Source of the DNA: Aegilops tauschii subsp. strangulata
Lineage: Eukaryota; Streptophyta; Magnoliopsida; Poales; Poaceae
Direction of reading: 5' to 3'
Length of the DNA: 64,000 nt
NCBI RefSeq assembly: GCF_002575655.3
Contig: NC_053040.3
Location: 358,544,267-358,608,266 of the forward strand
Position numbers and translations under genes: made by a program. Shown here piece by piece: positions 37,636 to 50,603 of the stretch. Position 1 is the first letter of the stretch. Every line of letters begins with the position of its first letter. Below the pieces are notes generated by a model that ran no database searches, was not told the DNA's origin, and saw only the letters and a list, made by a program, of their open reading frames with translations.

Positions 37636-38973
37636 GCACTCGTGTTGAAACCCCAACTAGCCTAGTTGATGGGAAATCTTTAGATGAGCATGCTCATTTT
37701 GTGCGTCATCGTTTGTCTGAAAAGGGGAAGCTCTTATGGTATCAAATAAATAGTTTGCTATGCTATGCTTGGAATCTTTGTGAAATTTATAATTTTACTT
37801 GTTGCTCTAAGAACCCTAAAAAACACCTTCCCTACCTATGTGAGTTTAATGATAATGAAATCTTATCTTCTTATGGAAAGGGTGTTTATAGTTACTATGA
37901 TATCGAACAAATTGAAGAATTTGTCGTTTTTAAGGGTGCTCATGAAGTTGCTTCTTTGATTGAAAAGTATGATATTACTCTCTACAAATCTGAAAATTCC
38001 GACATACTTAAATATTGCTATGAAAACTATGCTCATAATGCCTATGTTAAGGAATTTATTGAGAGAATGACCGTTGCTTTGGAAGAAAATAATGATATGC
38101 ATGAATCTATAGATAATGATGATTCCGATGATTTGATTGAAATATCCCTTGATGAACATGATGCTTGCTATTCTTGTGGCCATGATGCCAATATTTTATG
38201 AAGATGAATTTGCTATAATTCCTTATGTTAAACATGATATCATTGCTCTTGCACCCATACTTGATAGTTCCTTCGATGAAAAGAATGATTGCAGTGATGT
38301 TACTATAAATTCTCTTGATGTCAATTGTGCTAATAATATGCAAAACCCTAAGCTTGGGGATGCTAGTTTTGCTATGTCTACTACTTGTTGCAATGATCAT
38401 GATCGGGGTGATTCTTCTTATGATCATGAAAATTTATTTAAGCCCCATGATGAATATGAGATTCATAATAGTGTTTGCAATAATATTGAAAGTGGGTTTG
38501 GAAGAGTGTTAACTTTAGATCCCACATATTTGGAGAATGTTCAATCTTATGAATTTTTTGATAAAAGTGGGTTTGGAGAGGTCATGACTTTAGTTAATGT
38601 TAATCCCACTATTTTGGAAGAGTGTCAACTTTGCATACATGTGGATCGTGTTAAGAATATGTTTTGTGATAGCAATATTGTTTAATTTGCTTATGATCCC
38701 GCATGTAATTATTATGAGAGAGGAAAATATGGTTGTAGAAATTTTCATGTTACTAAATTACCTCTCTTCATGTTGAGATTGCTATCGTCTCTTTCTTCTT
38801 CCTTGCATATGCTAGTTTTTGCTTGCCTTGATAATTTGTTTCCTTATAAAATGCCTATGCATAGGAAGTATGTTAGACTTAGATGTGTTTGTCACATGCT
38901 ATTTGATGCTCTCTTTTTAATTCAATTCTTATCTCTCATGCGAGCATCATCAAAATTATCAATGCCTAGCTAA

Positions 38974-40815
38974 AAGGCTTTAAAGAAAAGCGCTTGTTGG
39001 GAGACAACCCAATATTTTTTTATGTTGTTGAATAAATATTTGATCTAGCCTATGGTTAGGTTTTTTTTTATGTTTTAATTAGTGTTTGTGCCAAGTAAAA
39101 CCTATAGGATCTTCTTGGGTGATAGTTAATTTGATCTTGCTGAAAAACAGAAACTTTTGCGCGCACGAGAATAATTTTCATAAATCACAGAAACGTGATT
39201 TTCAGTTGATTCTTTATGAAGAAGATTAATAAACAAATTATCTAGGACTTCCTATTTTTGTAGAATTGTTTGAGTTACATAAGTTGGCGTTAGATACAGA
39301 TTGCTACAGACTGTTCTGTTTTTGACAGATTCTGTTTTTCGTGTGTTGTTTGCTTATTTTGATGAATCTATGGCTAGTATCGGAGGTTATGAACCATAGA
39401 GAAGTTGGAATACAGTAGGTTTAACACCAATATAAATAAATAATGAGTTAATTATAGTACCTTAAAGTGGTGGTTTGCTTTATTTCGCTAACGGAGCTCA
39501 TGAGATTTTCTGTTGAGTTTTTTGCTGTGAAGTTTTCAAGTTTTGGGTAAAGATTTGATGGATTATGGAACAAGGAGTGGCAAGAGCCTAATATTGGGGA
39601 TTCCCAAGGCACCCCAAGGTAAAATTCAAGGACAACCAAAAGCCTAAGCTTGGGGATGCCCGAGAAGGCATCCCCTCTTTCGTCTTCGTCCATCGGTAAC
39701 TTTACTTGATGCCATATTTTTATTCACCACCTTATATGTGTTTTGCTTGGAGCGTCTTGTATGATTTGAGTCTTTGATTTTTAGTTTGCCACAATCATCC
39801 TTGCTCTACACACCTTTTGGGAGAGACACACATGATTCGGAATTTATTAGAATACTCTATGTGCTTCACTAATATTTTTTGAGCTAAATAATTTTGCTCT
39901 AGTGCTTCACATATATCTTTTAGAGCACGGTGGTGGTTGTATTTTCTAGAAATTATTGATATCTCATGCTTCACTTATATTATTTTGAGATTCCCTTAGA
40001 ACAGCATGGTAATTTTCTTTCGTTATAAAATTATTCCTAATATGATAGGCATCCAAGATTAGTATAATAAAAACTTTCATATAAAGTGCATTGAATACTA
40101 AGAGAAGTTTGATACTTGATGATTGTTTTGAGATATGGAGGTAGTGATATTAAAGTTGTGCTAGTTGAGTAATTGTGAATTTGAGAAATACTTGTGTTGA
40201 AGTTTGCAAGTCCCGTAGCATGCACGTATGGTAACCATTGTGTAACAAATTTGAAACATGAGGTGTTCTTTGAGTGTCATCCTTTGTGTGGAGGTCGGGG
40301 TCGTGCGATGGTTAACTCCTACCAACCCTTCCCCTAGGAGCATGCGTGTAGTGCTTGGTTTTGATGACTTGTAGATTTTTACAATAAGTATGTGAGTTCT
40401 TTATGACTAATGTTGAGTCCATGGATTATACGCACTCTCACCCTTCCATCATTGCTAGCCTCTTCGGTACCGTGCATTGCCCTTTCTCACCTTGAGAGTT
40501 GGTGCAAACTTCGCCGGTGCATCCAAACCCCGTGATACGATACGCTCTATCACACATAAACCTCCTTATATCTTCCTCAAAACAGCCACCATACCTACCT
40601 ATTATGGCATTTCCATAGCCATTCCGAGATATATTGCCATGCAACTTTCCACCGTTCCGTTTACAATGACACGCTTCATCATTGTCATATTGCCTTGCAT
40701 GATCATGTAGTTGACATCGTATTTGTGGCAAAGCCACCATGCATATTATTTCATACATGTCACTCTTGATTCATTGCCCATCCCGGTACACCGCCGGAGG
40801 CATTCATATAGAGTC
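38974..40815 (+). other. Non-coding internal region of G
   Basis: A/T-rich sequence without a convincing ORF. It includes the short hairpin-like TTGGGAGACAACCCAA (38998-39013) and a perfect 9-bp hairpin GGGGATGCC-CGAGAA-GGCATCCCC at 39652-39675. Confidence 0.7.
39652..39675. repeat. Perfect 9-bp inverted repeat in G
   Basis: GGGGATGCC and GGCATCCCC arms around the six-base loop CGAGAA, preceded by a purine-rich AAGCTT. It could be an RNA hairpin in the G transcript; function unknown. Confidence 0.8.
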
Positions 40816-40820
40816 ATACT

Positions 40821-41896
40821 TGCTAGAATTTAGTCTATTTTGGGCAGCCCAGTAACTATTTCAGAAATTCCTAATAAATCCTAGAGGCCCACTTAGCCCA
40901 TTTGTGCAAGGCAAGGGATACTACTAAAGTTTAGTCCCACATTGCTAGTTTAGTGGGAGTTGGACCTCCTTATAAGGGAGGTTCTTTCCCCACTTGTATG
41001 AGCATGAGAACAAGAGGGATATCCACGCGCGCTCCTCCTCCGCCGCCCGCCTCGCCACGCCACGCCACGCCTCGTCACGACGCGCCGCGGGTTGCTGGAA
41101 TGAGCCGAGCCGATATCTAAATTTTTGCCACGCACTACGGGTATACGAAAGGTCACTCGGGAGCTGCAAAGTTTTTGCTATAGTGGACATTGAATATGAA
41201 CGCTGCACCCTTCGGCTGCTGCCTGTTCGTTTCATCTCCCGCGTTCCCTTCAGCTCCCGTCGCAGCCTCTCGCCTCCTTCTCTTGTGCCTATAAAAGGGA
41301 GGTCGCTCCTCTCGGAGAAACGCACCAGAACTTCTTCTTCCTCTCGCCACCGGTTCCAATCTCTGTGCTACTACTGTCTTCCTCATCCCGGCTTGCGGCG
41401 TGCACCGCGAGTCGGGACAGTAGGCCTCCGAAACCGCACCTCTTTGAGTCCTGTACGGGAGAAGGGTGATAAGGTTTTTGGGGAGCGCTCCGCGCGACTA
41501 CTGACTTCTTCATCACGGACTCCGACGACTACTTCCCCGACGACGACTTCTTCCCCGACGTCGACAACCTCATCAACGACATGGCTAGAGAGGATGTCGA
41601 CCCCAAGTCCAGTGTTTCTGCTGCTGCTGTCCCGTACGTGTTCTTCCTCTTTCTATTAGAGGTTCTGCTACAGTTTCTTGTTCTAGTGTTTGCCCTAGAT
41701 ATGATAGACTCTGCTTCATATATGAAACTTGTCCTACTGTCTGCTATAGATAAACTTGGTTACAGTTCCTATATGCAGATGTTATTTACCTTCTCTGTCA
41801 GATCGCATGACTAGTTTTGTCTCTGCTATATTAGTCATGCTTTATCTAGTATTTCTGTTAATAAAATCATTTGGTAAATTGCTCATATTTCCAACA
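40821..41896 (+). repeat. 5' LTR of I
   Basis: 1076 bp ending TTTCCAACA. TATA candidates are TATAAGG at 40971 (shared with the other LTR) and TATAAAAG at 41290 (absent from the other LTR). It carries a CCACG pentanucleotide run near 41055 and the predicted first coding exon (41581-41633). Confidence 0.88.
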
Positions 41897-42808
41897 ATCC
41901 AAAAACCTTATTATAGGCAATTTACCCCGAGTGGTTTTGCTGCTTCCATGAGACCTCCTATGTTTGAGGGTATCCACTATAAGAGGTGGCGCATGAGAGC
42001 AGTCTTATGGTTTCAAACCATGAGTTGCTATGACGCCACTCTTGGGAAACCTGAAGGAGAGCTTGATACTCAACAGGCACAAGCTTTTCAGAAAATGGAT
42101 ACTCTGTTTAAGGCTGCTCTCTTGAGTGTTCTTGGTGAGAACATAGTTAATGCTTATGCGTCAATTGATAATGGAAAAGATATGTAGGATGCACTCGAGG
42201 CCAAGTTTGGGGTCTCGGATACTGGCACTGAGATGTACATCACGGAGCAATTCTATGATTACAGGATGATTGAAGAGCGCTCCGTGGTTGAGCAAGCTCA
42301 TGAGATACAGTCATTTGCTAGATAATTTGAGCACTTCAGTTGTATGCTACCGGACAAGTTTGTTGCCGGAGGTATCATCACTAAGCTTCCTCCTTCGTGG
42401 AGGAACTTTGCTACCTTGCTGAAGCATAAGAGGCAGGAGTTTTCCGTCCCGGATCTCATTGGCACTCTTGATGTGGAAGAAAAGGCGAGAGCAAAGGACA
42501 CACGTGCTCGAGCTATTGAGGGAGGATCTAGTGCCAATGTGGTACAGAAGCAGAACTTCCAGTCCCACAAGTTCAAGAACAAGGGCAAGTTTGATGGTAA
42601 AGCAAAGTTTGATGGGAAGAACAAGGTTGTACAACACACGAACTTCAAGAAGAAGAATGACAAGAAGAAAGGTGCTTGTCATGTGTGTGGGGATCCTGAT
42701 CATTGGGCTCCTAGTTGTCCTAATCGCTATGACAAGCGTCATCCTAGGAAAGGCGGCAAGACCGCTAATGTTGTCATTGGAGACACTGACATGAAGGATG
42801 CTGGGTAA
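41581..42808 (+). pseudogene. gag: Copia gag of I, with first exon inside the LTR
   Basis: Exon 1 starts at ATG 41581 (MAREDVDPKSSVSAAAV) and ends with two bases CC at 41633 before donor GTACGTG. The acceptor TTATTATAG ends at 41916, and exon 2 begins GCAATTTACC, giving PQFTPSGFAASMRPPMFEG in frame. Capsid follows (HYKRWRMRAVLWFQTM, LLSVLGENIVNAY). Stops occur at 42185-42187 (probably a Trp codon originally) and about 42322. The zinc knuckle CHVCGDPDHWAPSC lies at about 42678-42719. The last stop is at 42806-42808. The predicted intron removes the LTR end, so spliced RNA would suit translation and unspliced RNA replication. Splicing is inferred from signals and phase only. Confidence 0.75.
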
Positions 42809-42814
42809 GGTATA

Positions 42815-45800
42815 TTTCCCACTATTCTTTCAGTATGTCATTCTCCTGACTGGTTGATTGACACGGGTGCTAATGTGCATGTATGCAGTGATATTTCCAT
42901 GTTTTCGTCTTATCAGACCGCAAGGACTTCAACCGTGCTGATGGGCAACGGTTCAAGTGCTTCTGTTCATGGTGTTGGCATGGTCGATCTGAAGTTTACT
43001 TCGGGGAAGATCGTGCGGCTGAAGAACGTGCATTATGTCCCCTCCGTCAATAAAAATCTTGTTAGTGGATCTCTTCTGTGTAGAGATGGCTACAAGCTTG
43101 TCTTTGAGTCGAATAAATTTGTAATATCCAAGTATGGAACCTTTGTTGGTAAAGGCTATGAGTCAGGAGGCCTGTTTCGTTTATCCTTGTCAGACGTTTG
43201 CAATAAAGTTGTTAATCATGTTTGCAACAATAGTGTATCAAATGTGTGGCATTCACGTCTTTGTCATGTTAACTTTGGTTGCATGTCGCGACTACCGAAG
43301 TTGAACTTAATCCCTAGTTTCACCACTGTCAAGGGATCTAAGTGTCAAGTTTGTGTGCAAGCTAAGCAACCTCGTAAGTCTCACACGACTGCGGAAACAA
43401 GAAATCTTGCACCACAAAAGCTCATACATTCAGATCTATGTGAAATGAATGGTGTTTTGACAAAAGGTGGAAAGAAATATTTCATGACGTTAATTGACGA
43501 CTCCACTAGATACTGCCGTGTGTATCTTCTGAAATCTAAGGATGAGGCTTTGAACTTTTTCAAGATCTATAAAGCTGAAGTGGAAAACCAACTTGATCGA
43601 AAAATCAAGAGGCTTAGGTCCGACAGTGGTGGAGAGTATTTTTCCAATGAATTTGATGCTTTTTGTGCAGAACATGGTATAATCCATGAGAGGACGCCTC
43701 CCTACTCACCTCAGTCAAATGGGGTGGCCGAAAGAAAGAATCGTACTCTAACTGATTTGGTTAACGCCATGTTAGACACATCGGGTCTCTCCAAGGCATG
43801 GTGGGGGGAGGCGATATTGACGGCATGTCATGTCCTAAACCGAGTTCCCACAAAGAACAAAGAGATAACTCCATTCGAGTAATGGGAGAAGAAAAGGTTA
43901 AAACTCTCTTATCTACGAACATGGGGTTGTTTGGCGAAAGTCAATGTTCCAATTCCAAAGAAGCGAAAGCTTGGACCAAAGACTGTGGATTGTGTTTTCT
44001 TGGGATATGCTTTTCATAGCATTGGCTATAGATTCTTGGTTGTAAAATCTGAGGTACCTGACATGCATGTCAGTACGATCATGGAGTCGAATGATGCGAC
44101 TTTCTTTGAAGATATCTTTCCCATGAAAGATATGGCTACCTCATCTAATCAGGAGATGCCTAGTTCATCGAATCAGGAACCAGTTACAATTACCGAACCT
44201 GCAATTTCGATGGAACACTTTGAAAGTCCTGTGGAGGAGAACAATGAAGTTCCTGCTAGGAGCAAGAGACAGAGGACTGCAAAGTCCTTTGGTGATGATT
44301 TTCTTGTGTATCTCATAGATGCCACTCCCAGTTCTATTTCAGAGGCCTATGCATCTGAAGATGCTGACTACTGGAAGGAAGCGGTTCGTAGCGAGATGGA
44401 TTCCATCTTGGCGAATGAAACTTGGGAGATAACTGATCGTCCTTATGGGTGCAAACCTATAGGATGCAAATGAGTATTCGAGAAGAAGCTTAGGCCTGAT
44501 GGTACTATTGAAAAGTACAAGGCTCGGCTCGTGGCTAAGGGTTATACCCAAAAGGAAGGTGAAGACTTCTTTGATACTTACTCACCTGTGGCTCGACTGA
44601 CCACTATTCGCGTTCTACTTTCACTAGCTGCCTCACATGGTCTTCTCGTTCATCAAATGGATGTTAAGACTGCTTTCCTAAATGGAGAGTTGGACGAGGA
44701 AATTTATATGGAACAACCAGCTGGGTTTGTAATAGATGGTCAGGAAGGGAAAGTGTGCAAGTTGTTGAAGTCGTTGTATGGACTCAACCAAGCACCCAAA
44801 CAGCGGCATGAGAAGTTTGAAAGAACTTTAACAACTACAGGCTTTGTTGTAAACGAAGCTGACAAATGTGTGTACTATCGCCATGGTGGGGCGAGGGAGT
44901 TATCCTTTGCTTGTATGTTGATGACATACTGATTTTCGGAACAAATCTGAATGTTATTAAGGAGGTCAAGGATTTCCTATCTCGCTGTTTTGAGATGAAG
45001 GATTTAGGAGTGGCTGATGTCATTCTGAACATCAAGTTGTTGAGAGACGATGATGGTGGGATTACATTGCTTCAATCTCATTATGTGGAAAAGATCTTGA
45101 GTCGCTTTGGCTATAGTGACTACAAGCCCTCTCCAACACCATATGATGCGAGTGTGTTACTTCGAAAGAATCGAAGAATTGCTAGAGATCAATTTAAATA
45201 TTCTCAGATTATTGGCTCGCTTATGTACTTAGCAAGTGCTGCAAGACCTGACATCTCTTTTGCTGTTAGCAAACTGAGTCGGTTTGTCTCAAAACTAGGA
45301 GATGTGCATTGGAAAGCTCTAGAAAGAGTTTTGCGTTATTTGAAAGGCACTGCGAATTATGGAATTCACTACACCGGGCACCCAAAGGTGCTTGAAGTGT
45401 ATAGTGACTCAAACTGGATCTCAGATGCTGATGAGATAAAGGCCACGAGCGGATATGTATTCACTCATGGAGGTGGCGCTGTTTCTTGGAAGTCTTGCAA
45501 GCAGACCATCTTAACGAGGTCAACAATGGAAGCAGAACTCACAGCACTAGATACAGCTACGGTCGAAGCAGATTGGCTTCGTCGGCTCTTGAATGACTTG
45601 CCGGTTGTTGAGAAACCTGTACCGTGTGTCCTTATGAACTGCGACAGTCAAACTGTGATCACGAAAGTGAGCAGCTCAAAGGATAACATGAAGTCATCAA
45701 GACACGTTCAGAGAAGGTTAAAGTCTGTCAGAAAAATGAGAAACTCCGGAGTTATTGCATTGGATTATATCCAAACGTCTAAAAATCTGGCAGATCCTTT

Positions 45801-45870
45801 TACTAAGGGTCTATCACGTAATGTGATAGATAATGCATCGAGGGAGATGGGTATGAGACCCACAATATGA
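42815..45870 (+). pseudogene. pol: Copia pol of I (broken)
   Basis: Protease has WLIDTGANVHVC near 42850. The integrase HHCC motif (HSRLCHVN...CQVC) lies at about 43250-43350, the core has HSDLCEMNG, LRSDSGGEYF and AERKNRTLTDL. A stop lies at 43880-43882, a frame change near 43930, and a stop at 44471-44473 (probably a Trp codon). RT has [16 protein letters not shown] one-base loss in a G run near 44890 shifts the frame just before the catalytic [10 protein letters not shown]. RNase H (about 45390-45800) has VYSDSNW and TMEAEL, and pol ends SREMGMRPTI at 45870. Domain order is Copia; sequence motifs suggest a lineage other than SIRE, which I do not name. Confidence 0.9.
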
Positions 45871-45998
45871 GTTGTTCACAGTGGTAACCTATTCTTTGTG
45901 ATCGGAGATCCCGTGAATTAGATGTGGAAGACAAGTTGTTTGTCAACTGAGAGGAGAGTGTCCTTACTATTAACAATACCACTCCATGAAGATGCAAT
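45871..45998 (+). other. 3' untranslated region of I, left part
   Basis: Short non-coding stretch between the pol stop and J. It continues at 50177-50603. Confidence 0.7.
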
Positions 45999-48900
45999 AC
46001 TCTTGTAACGCCCACGATGCGGCTATATCTCCCATGTGTCGAGGCACGACTTAGAGGCATAACCGCATTGTGGTTTTGTCGCAAGAAGGGTCATCTTCAC
46101 ACAATCCCATGTAATGAACAAGAATGGGATAACGAGAGTTGGCTTACAATCGCCACTTCACACAATACATAAATATAATTCATACATCATCCAAAAACCA
46201 CACATAGACCGACTACGGTCAAAACCAAATGAAAATAAGATAACCCCAAATGCTAGATCCCCGATCGTCCCAACTGGGCTCCACTACTGATCATCAGGAA
46301 AAGAAACATAGTAACGACCACGTTCCTCATCGAACTCCCACTTGAGCTCGGTTGCGTCATCTGCACTGGCATCGTCGGCACCTGCCACTGTTTGGTAGAA
46401 TCTGTGAGTCACGAGGACTCAGCAATCTCACACCCGCGAGATCAAGACTATTTAAGCTTATAGGAAAGGATGGTGTAATGAGGTGGAGCTGCAGCAAGCA
46501 CTAAGCATATATGGTGGCTAACATACGCAAATGAGAGCGAGAAGAGAAGCAACGCAACGGTCGAGAAGCTAGAAATGATCAAGAAGTGATCCTGAAACTA
46601 CTTACGTTCATGCATAACTCAAACCGTGTTCACTTCCCGGACTCCGCCGAGAAGAGACCATCACGGCTACACACACGGTTGATGTATTATAATTAAGTCA
46701 AGTGACAAGTTCTTTATAACCGGACATTAACAAATTCCCATCTGCCTCACAACCGCGGGCACGGTTTTCGAAAGATAATACCCTGCAGGGGTGTCCCAAC
46801 TTAGCCCATTATAAGCTCTCACGGTCAACAAAGGATAAACCATCTCCCAGGAAGACCCGATCAGTCTCGGAATCCCGGTTTACAAGACATTTCGACAATG
46901 GTAAAACAAGACCAGCAAAGCCGCCCGAATGTGCCGACAAATCCCGATAGGAGCTGCACATATCTCGTTCTCAGGGCACACCGGATGAGCAGTCCGTACA
47001 ACTAAAACCAGGCCTCAAGTTTCCCCGAGGTGGCGCTGCAAAGGGCTCTAGTTTGGACCAGCACTCACAGGAACACTGGCCCGGGGGTTTAAATAAAGAT
47101 GACCCTCGGGCTCGCGAAAACCCAAGGGAAAAGGCTTAGGTGGCAAATGGTAAAACCAAGGTTGGGCCTTGCTGGAGGAGTTTTATTCAAGGCGAACTAT
47201 CAAGGGGGTCCCATAAATCACCCAACCGCGTAAGGAACGCAAACTCAAGGAACATAAGACCGGTATGACAGAAACTAGGGCGGCAAGAGTGGAACAAAAC
47301 ACCAGGCATAAGGCCGAGCCTTCCACCCTTTACCAAATATATAGATGCATTAATTAAATAAGAGATATTGTGATATTCCAAAAAAAATCCATGTTCCAAC
47401 ATGGAACAAACTTCAACTTCACCTTCAACTAGCAACGCTATAAGAAGGGCTGAGCAAAAGCGGTAACTTAGCCAAACAACGGTTTGCTAAGAAAGGATGG
47501 TTAGAGGCTGACATGGCAATATGGGAGGCATGATATAGCAAGTGGTAGGTAGCACAGCATGGAAATAGAGCGAACAACTAGCAAAGCAAAGATAGAAGTG
47601 ATTTCGAGGGTATGGTCATCTTGCCAGCAAGGTTCTCAGAGTTGTCGAAAGCTTGATCCTCGTAAGCGTACTCAACAGGTTCCTCGTTCACGAACTCGTC
47701 TCCCGGCTCTACCCAAAACAAGAACACAAGCAACGGAACCACAATCAAACACGGGAAATGCACAAGCAACATGATGCAATAGATGAATGGTATGCAAGAT
47801 ATGATATGCGATGCATATGCGTGCTCCGGAAGAAAAATGATGAACAAGGCAGTAACTTGACAAACCAAGCATGCCACTGGAAAGATGAGATTATTTCGGT
47901 CGAAAATGATATAAAGATCACCGGAAACGGATGCACGGTTTGCAAATGGCAAGCAAAACAAGAATGACACGAATCTGTGATTAACAGCATGATAGCACTT
48001 AGAATGCAACAAGAAACTATGCTACGGCACCCCAACAAAGCATATGACAGTAATCTACAGGAGATGCTTGACAAAAGATGAACACTGAGCTACGGCTAGA
48101 TCACACCACAACAGGTTCAAACAAGCATGGCAAAAGTGCAAAAGATATCAGGTTCACAGACTTTGTGAAATTACTGGACATGGCTGAAACAGCATCAGGT
48201 AGCAATGTTCAGAGCAAGCAATAAACATGCTACAGGAACTTAACATGGCAAAACAAGGTATGGCAATAATCTACTAAACGCATATGACAAAAATCCCTTA
48301 CTGACCATAAGCCAAAAGGATCAGAAGATATGATGGCAACCATGTAAACATAGCAAGTTTCGTTAACAGGTTTCAGACTTGGCAGAAAAGAGAATATGGC
48401 AGAAACAGACATTATGAGGGCATCTTTGTGAGCTCGATGCACTCACCACAAAGCAATGCATGACAAAAAAATGCATACCAACAGCAAGATGGCATGTTTA
48501 TGGAGCTATCCATCGCAAGAGCAAGTTCATAGCATGTATGAAACAACTACAACAACCTTGGCAAAATTGAATAACACGTAAACAATCTGCCAGGAACATT
48601 TTATAGCAAAAGTAGAGAAAGATTGATCATGATAGGGTACTCCATAATTGCAAACAGAGGCATGAATGGATAGAGCATAACCATATCTACAAAACATCCT
48701 TACTGAACATCTCCAAAAGGAGCATGGATCTCTCTGTAGCCACATGGATACATAGCAATAAAATAACAGCAGGCACAGACAGTAATTTTACGAAGTCCCT
48801 GAAATCAGAAACATCATGAAGCCTAGTTTGCATGCTTGTGCTAGTCACCACAGATATCACAAAAATACATGGCATACACCTCTGTAAAGATGGCATGGCA

Positions 48901-49199
48901 TACATCAAAACACATGTAGAACTCATGCCCATAAGATGCACACATCAATAGCAACAAAAATAACAAATCACCAAGATCTGATAAGTAACAGCATATAGCA
49001 CTCCTGCACCAGATATTTGGGCATCAAGATGGACTCAAATGAACATGGCATAATGGAAGAAAATGAAGAGCATCTCGTAGGGAACATTTCGATATATTAC
49101 ACGCATGAAACGGAGCTATATGCAGAGAGTTATGATGCAATGAACAGAGGCATATAATGTAAATATTTCCAGACTTAGAGAAAATCAGGGGGGGAGAGT

Positions 49200-49580
49200 C
49201 AACCGCCAGCGGTGGATCTGGATCGGGGCGCGGCCGAGGATCGCCGGGCTCGCCGGAGCTCGAGGACGGGGACGCCGGCGGGGCGGCGTGCGGCGGCGGA
49301 GGGAGGCGCGGCCGGCCGCGGTCGGCGAGGGAGAGGAGGCGGCGACCGGCGGGGAAGAGGAGGCGGCGGCGCGGCGGCGCCGGAGGAGGACGGCGGCGAA
49401 GCGCGCGGCCGACGGGAGACCGAGGCGGCGGGGCGCGGGGGAGACGGGCCGGGAGGGCCCGATCCGGGCTCTCCGGGCCGCGCCGGCGGGGACGGCGGCG
49501 CCGACACGTGGCAGCGTGCGATTGGGCGAGGGGCGGCGGCGGACGTGTCCGGCGGCTGAGGAAGATGCGTCCGGCGGCGC
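49200..49580 (-). other. G/C- and CpG-rich leader region of J
   Basis: About 380 bp dominated by CGGCGG-type repeats, unlike the A/T-rich rest of J. On the minus strand it follows the TATA box at 49629. Long ORFs on both strands here (Arg/Gly- or Pro/Ala-rich) are explained by composition. Confidence 0.7.
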
Positions 49581-49628
49581 GGAGAGGAAATGATCTAGGG
49601 TTTAACCCGAATTTCGGAGGGGGAGGTG

Positions 49629-49635
49629 TTTTTAT
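49629..49635 (-). promoter_or_regulatory. TATA box of J
   Basis: The minus strand reads CCTATAAAAACACC, followed by a purine-poor leader with AAACCCTAG, a motif common in plant 5' leaders. It supports minus orientation of J. Confidence 0.6.
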
Positions 49636-50176
49636 AGGTAGAGGGAGCTAGGAGACTTCAAATGGAGTGCGGTTTTCGCCCACACGATCGTGATCGAACG
49701 ACCTAGAGCATGGAAGTGACTTAGAGGGGTTTTGGGCTGTTTGGAGGGGGGTTTCCTGCAACACACAAAAAGGACTTTGCGGTTACCCGGTTAACCGTTG
49801 GAGTATCAAACGACCTCCAAATGGCACGAAACTTGACAGGTGGTCTACCGGTGGTATACCAAGGCCACTTGACAAACCTCGGTCCATTCCGAGAACGTTC
49901 AACACCCGCTCACGAAAAGAAACAAGAGGGGTGCGCCGGAGGAGGTGGGATGTCGGATTGCAAAACGGACAACGGGAAAAATGCTCGGATGCATAAGACG
50001 AACATGTATGCAAATGAGATGCACATGATGACATGATAAGAGATGCATGACATGAACAAAATGCAAAAACGAAAAACAAAAACCCGACCACGAAGGAAAT
50101 ATCATAACACATAGCCGAAAATGGCAAGAGTTGGAGTTACAAATATGGAAAATTACATCCGGGGTGTTACAACTCT

Positions 50177-50603
50177 CCTAAAACTGCATGGCAGGTTGAT
50201 GTATATCTTAATGTGTTCTAAGTGGCTCATTTAAGCAGAGATGTTGTCCTGCAGAACATCTTTTGAAGAACACACCTATATGAGTCTGATTGTCAAACGT
50301 CGCAATCTATGAGAGTAGGGTTCTCTCTAGTAAACTCATGAAAGGTCTCGGAGTATGATGCATAAGCTCCACCCGCGGGGAAGACCCACGGTAGCCACGT
50401 ATCGGTCAAGGCTTTATGTGAAGCTAGATTCGCAGAAAACTTGCAGTTCAAGGCCCAGTCCACTGTTCAAGTTGCTTACTAGTGTAGCATAGAGTTCTAG
50501 GTGGAAGTTCAACTTAACAGTCTCCACTGCAGTATCGGTATATAAAACAGTGTTTTGAAACCAAAGGAAAATTTCTGTGTGCCTCTGGGATCTGGTTGGG
50601 GAT
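50177..50603 (+). other. 3' untranslated region and polypurine tract of I
   Basis: Non-coding sequence resuming after J. The purine-rich TGGTTGGGGAT directly before 50604 is the likely plus-strand primer site. Confidence 0.75.

Larger units (their letters stand above)
34803..38973 (+). pseudogene. ORF of unknown function in G, split by H
   Basis: ATG at 34803 encodes MDPLKVFYLDHLRSLCT up to the H insertion at 34853. The same frame resumes at 37641 with RVETPTSLVDGKSLDEH, KLLWYQINSLLCYAWNLCE and YCYENYAHNAYVKEFIERM to a TGA at 38201. Another frame continues 38137-38685 (IIPYVKHDIIALAP, SGFGEVMTL) and, past a TAA at 38683-38685, to 38973 (HRKYVRLRCVCHMLFDAL). It is Asp/Glu-rich and has no zinc knuckle, protease or polymerase motif. 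Similar ORFs sit in the gag position of non-autonomous Athila-like families; I do not know the role. Defects are the H insertion, one frameshift near 38190 and one stop. Confidence 0.7.
46004..50171 (-). repeat. 4.2 kb solo LTR J, LARD/Sukkula-like
   Basis: Plus-strand ends are TGTAACGCCC and GGGTGTTACA, giving imperfect inverted termini. It is flanked by actct (45999-46003 and 50172-50176), and a 5-bp TSD with TG...CA ends indicates an LTR. No primer-binding site, polypurine tract or ORF typical of an internal domain is seen over 4168 bp, so it is probably a solo LTR of a long-LTR family. The start resembles Sukkula-type LTRs from memory. Promoter signals point to the minus strand. Confidence 0.7.

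Noticed and set aside
49199..49593. Pro/Ala- and Arg/Gly-rich ORFs on both strands
   Set aside because: Explained by CGG-rich composition of the J leader; no conserved motif and open in several frames.
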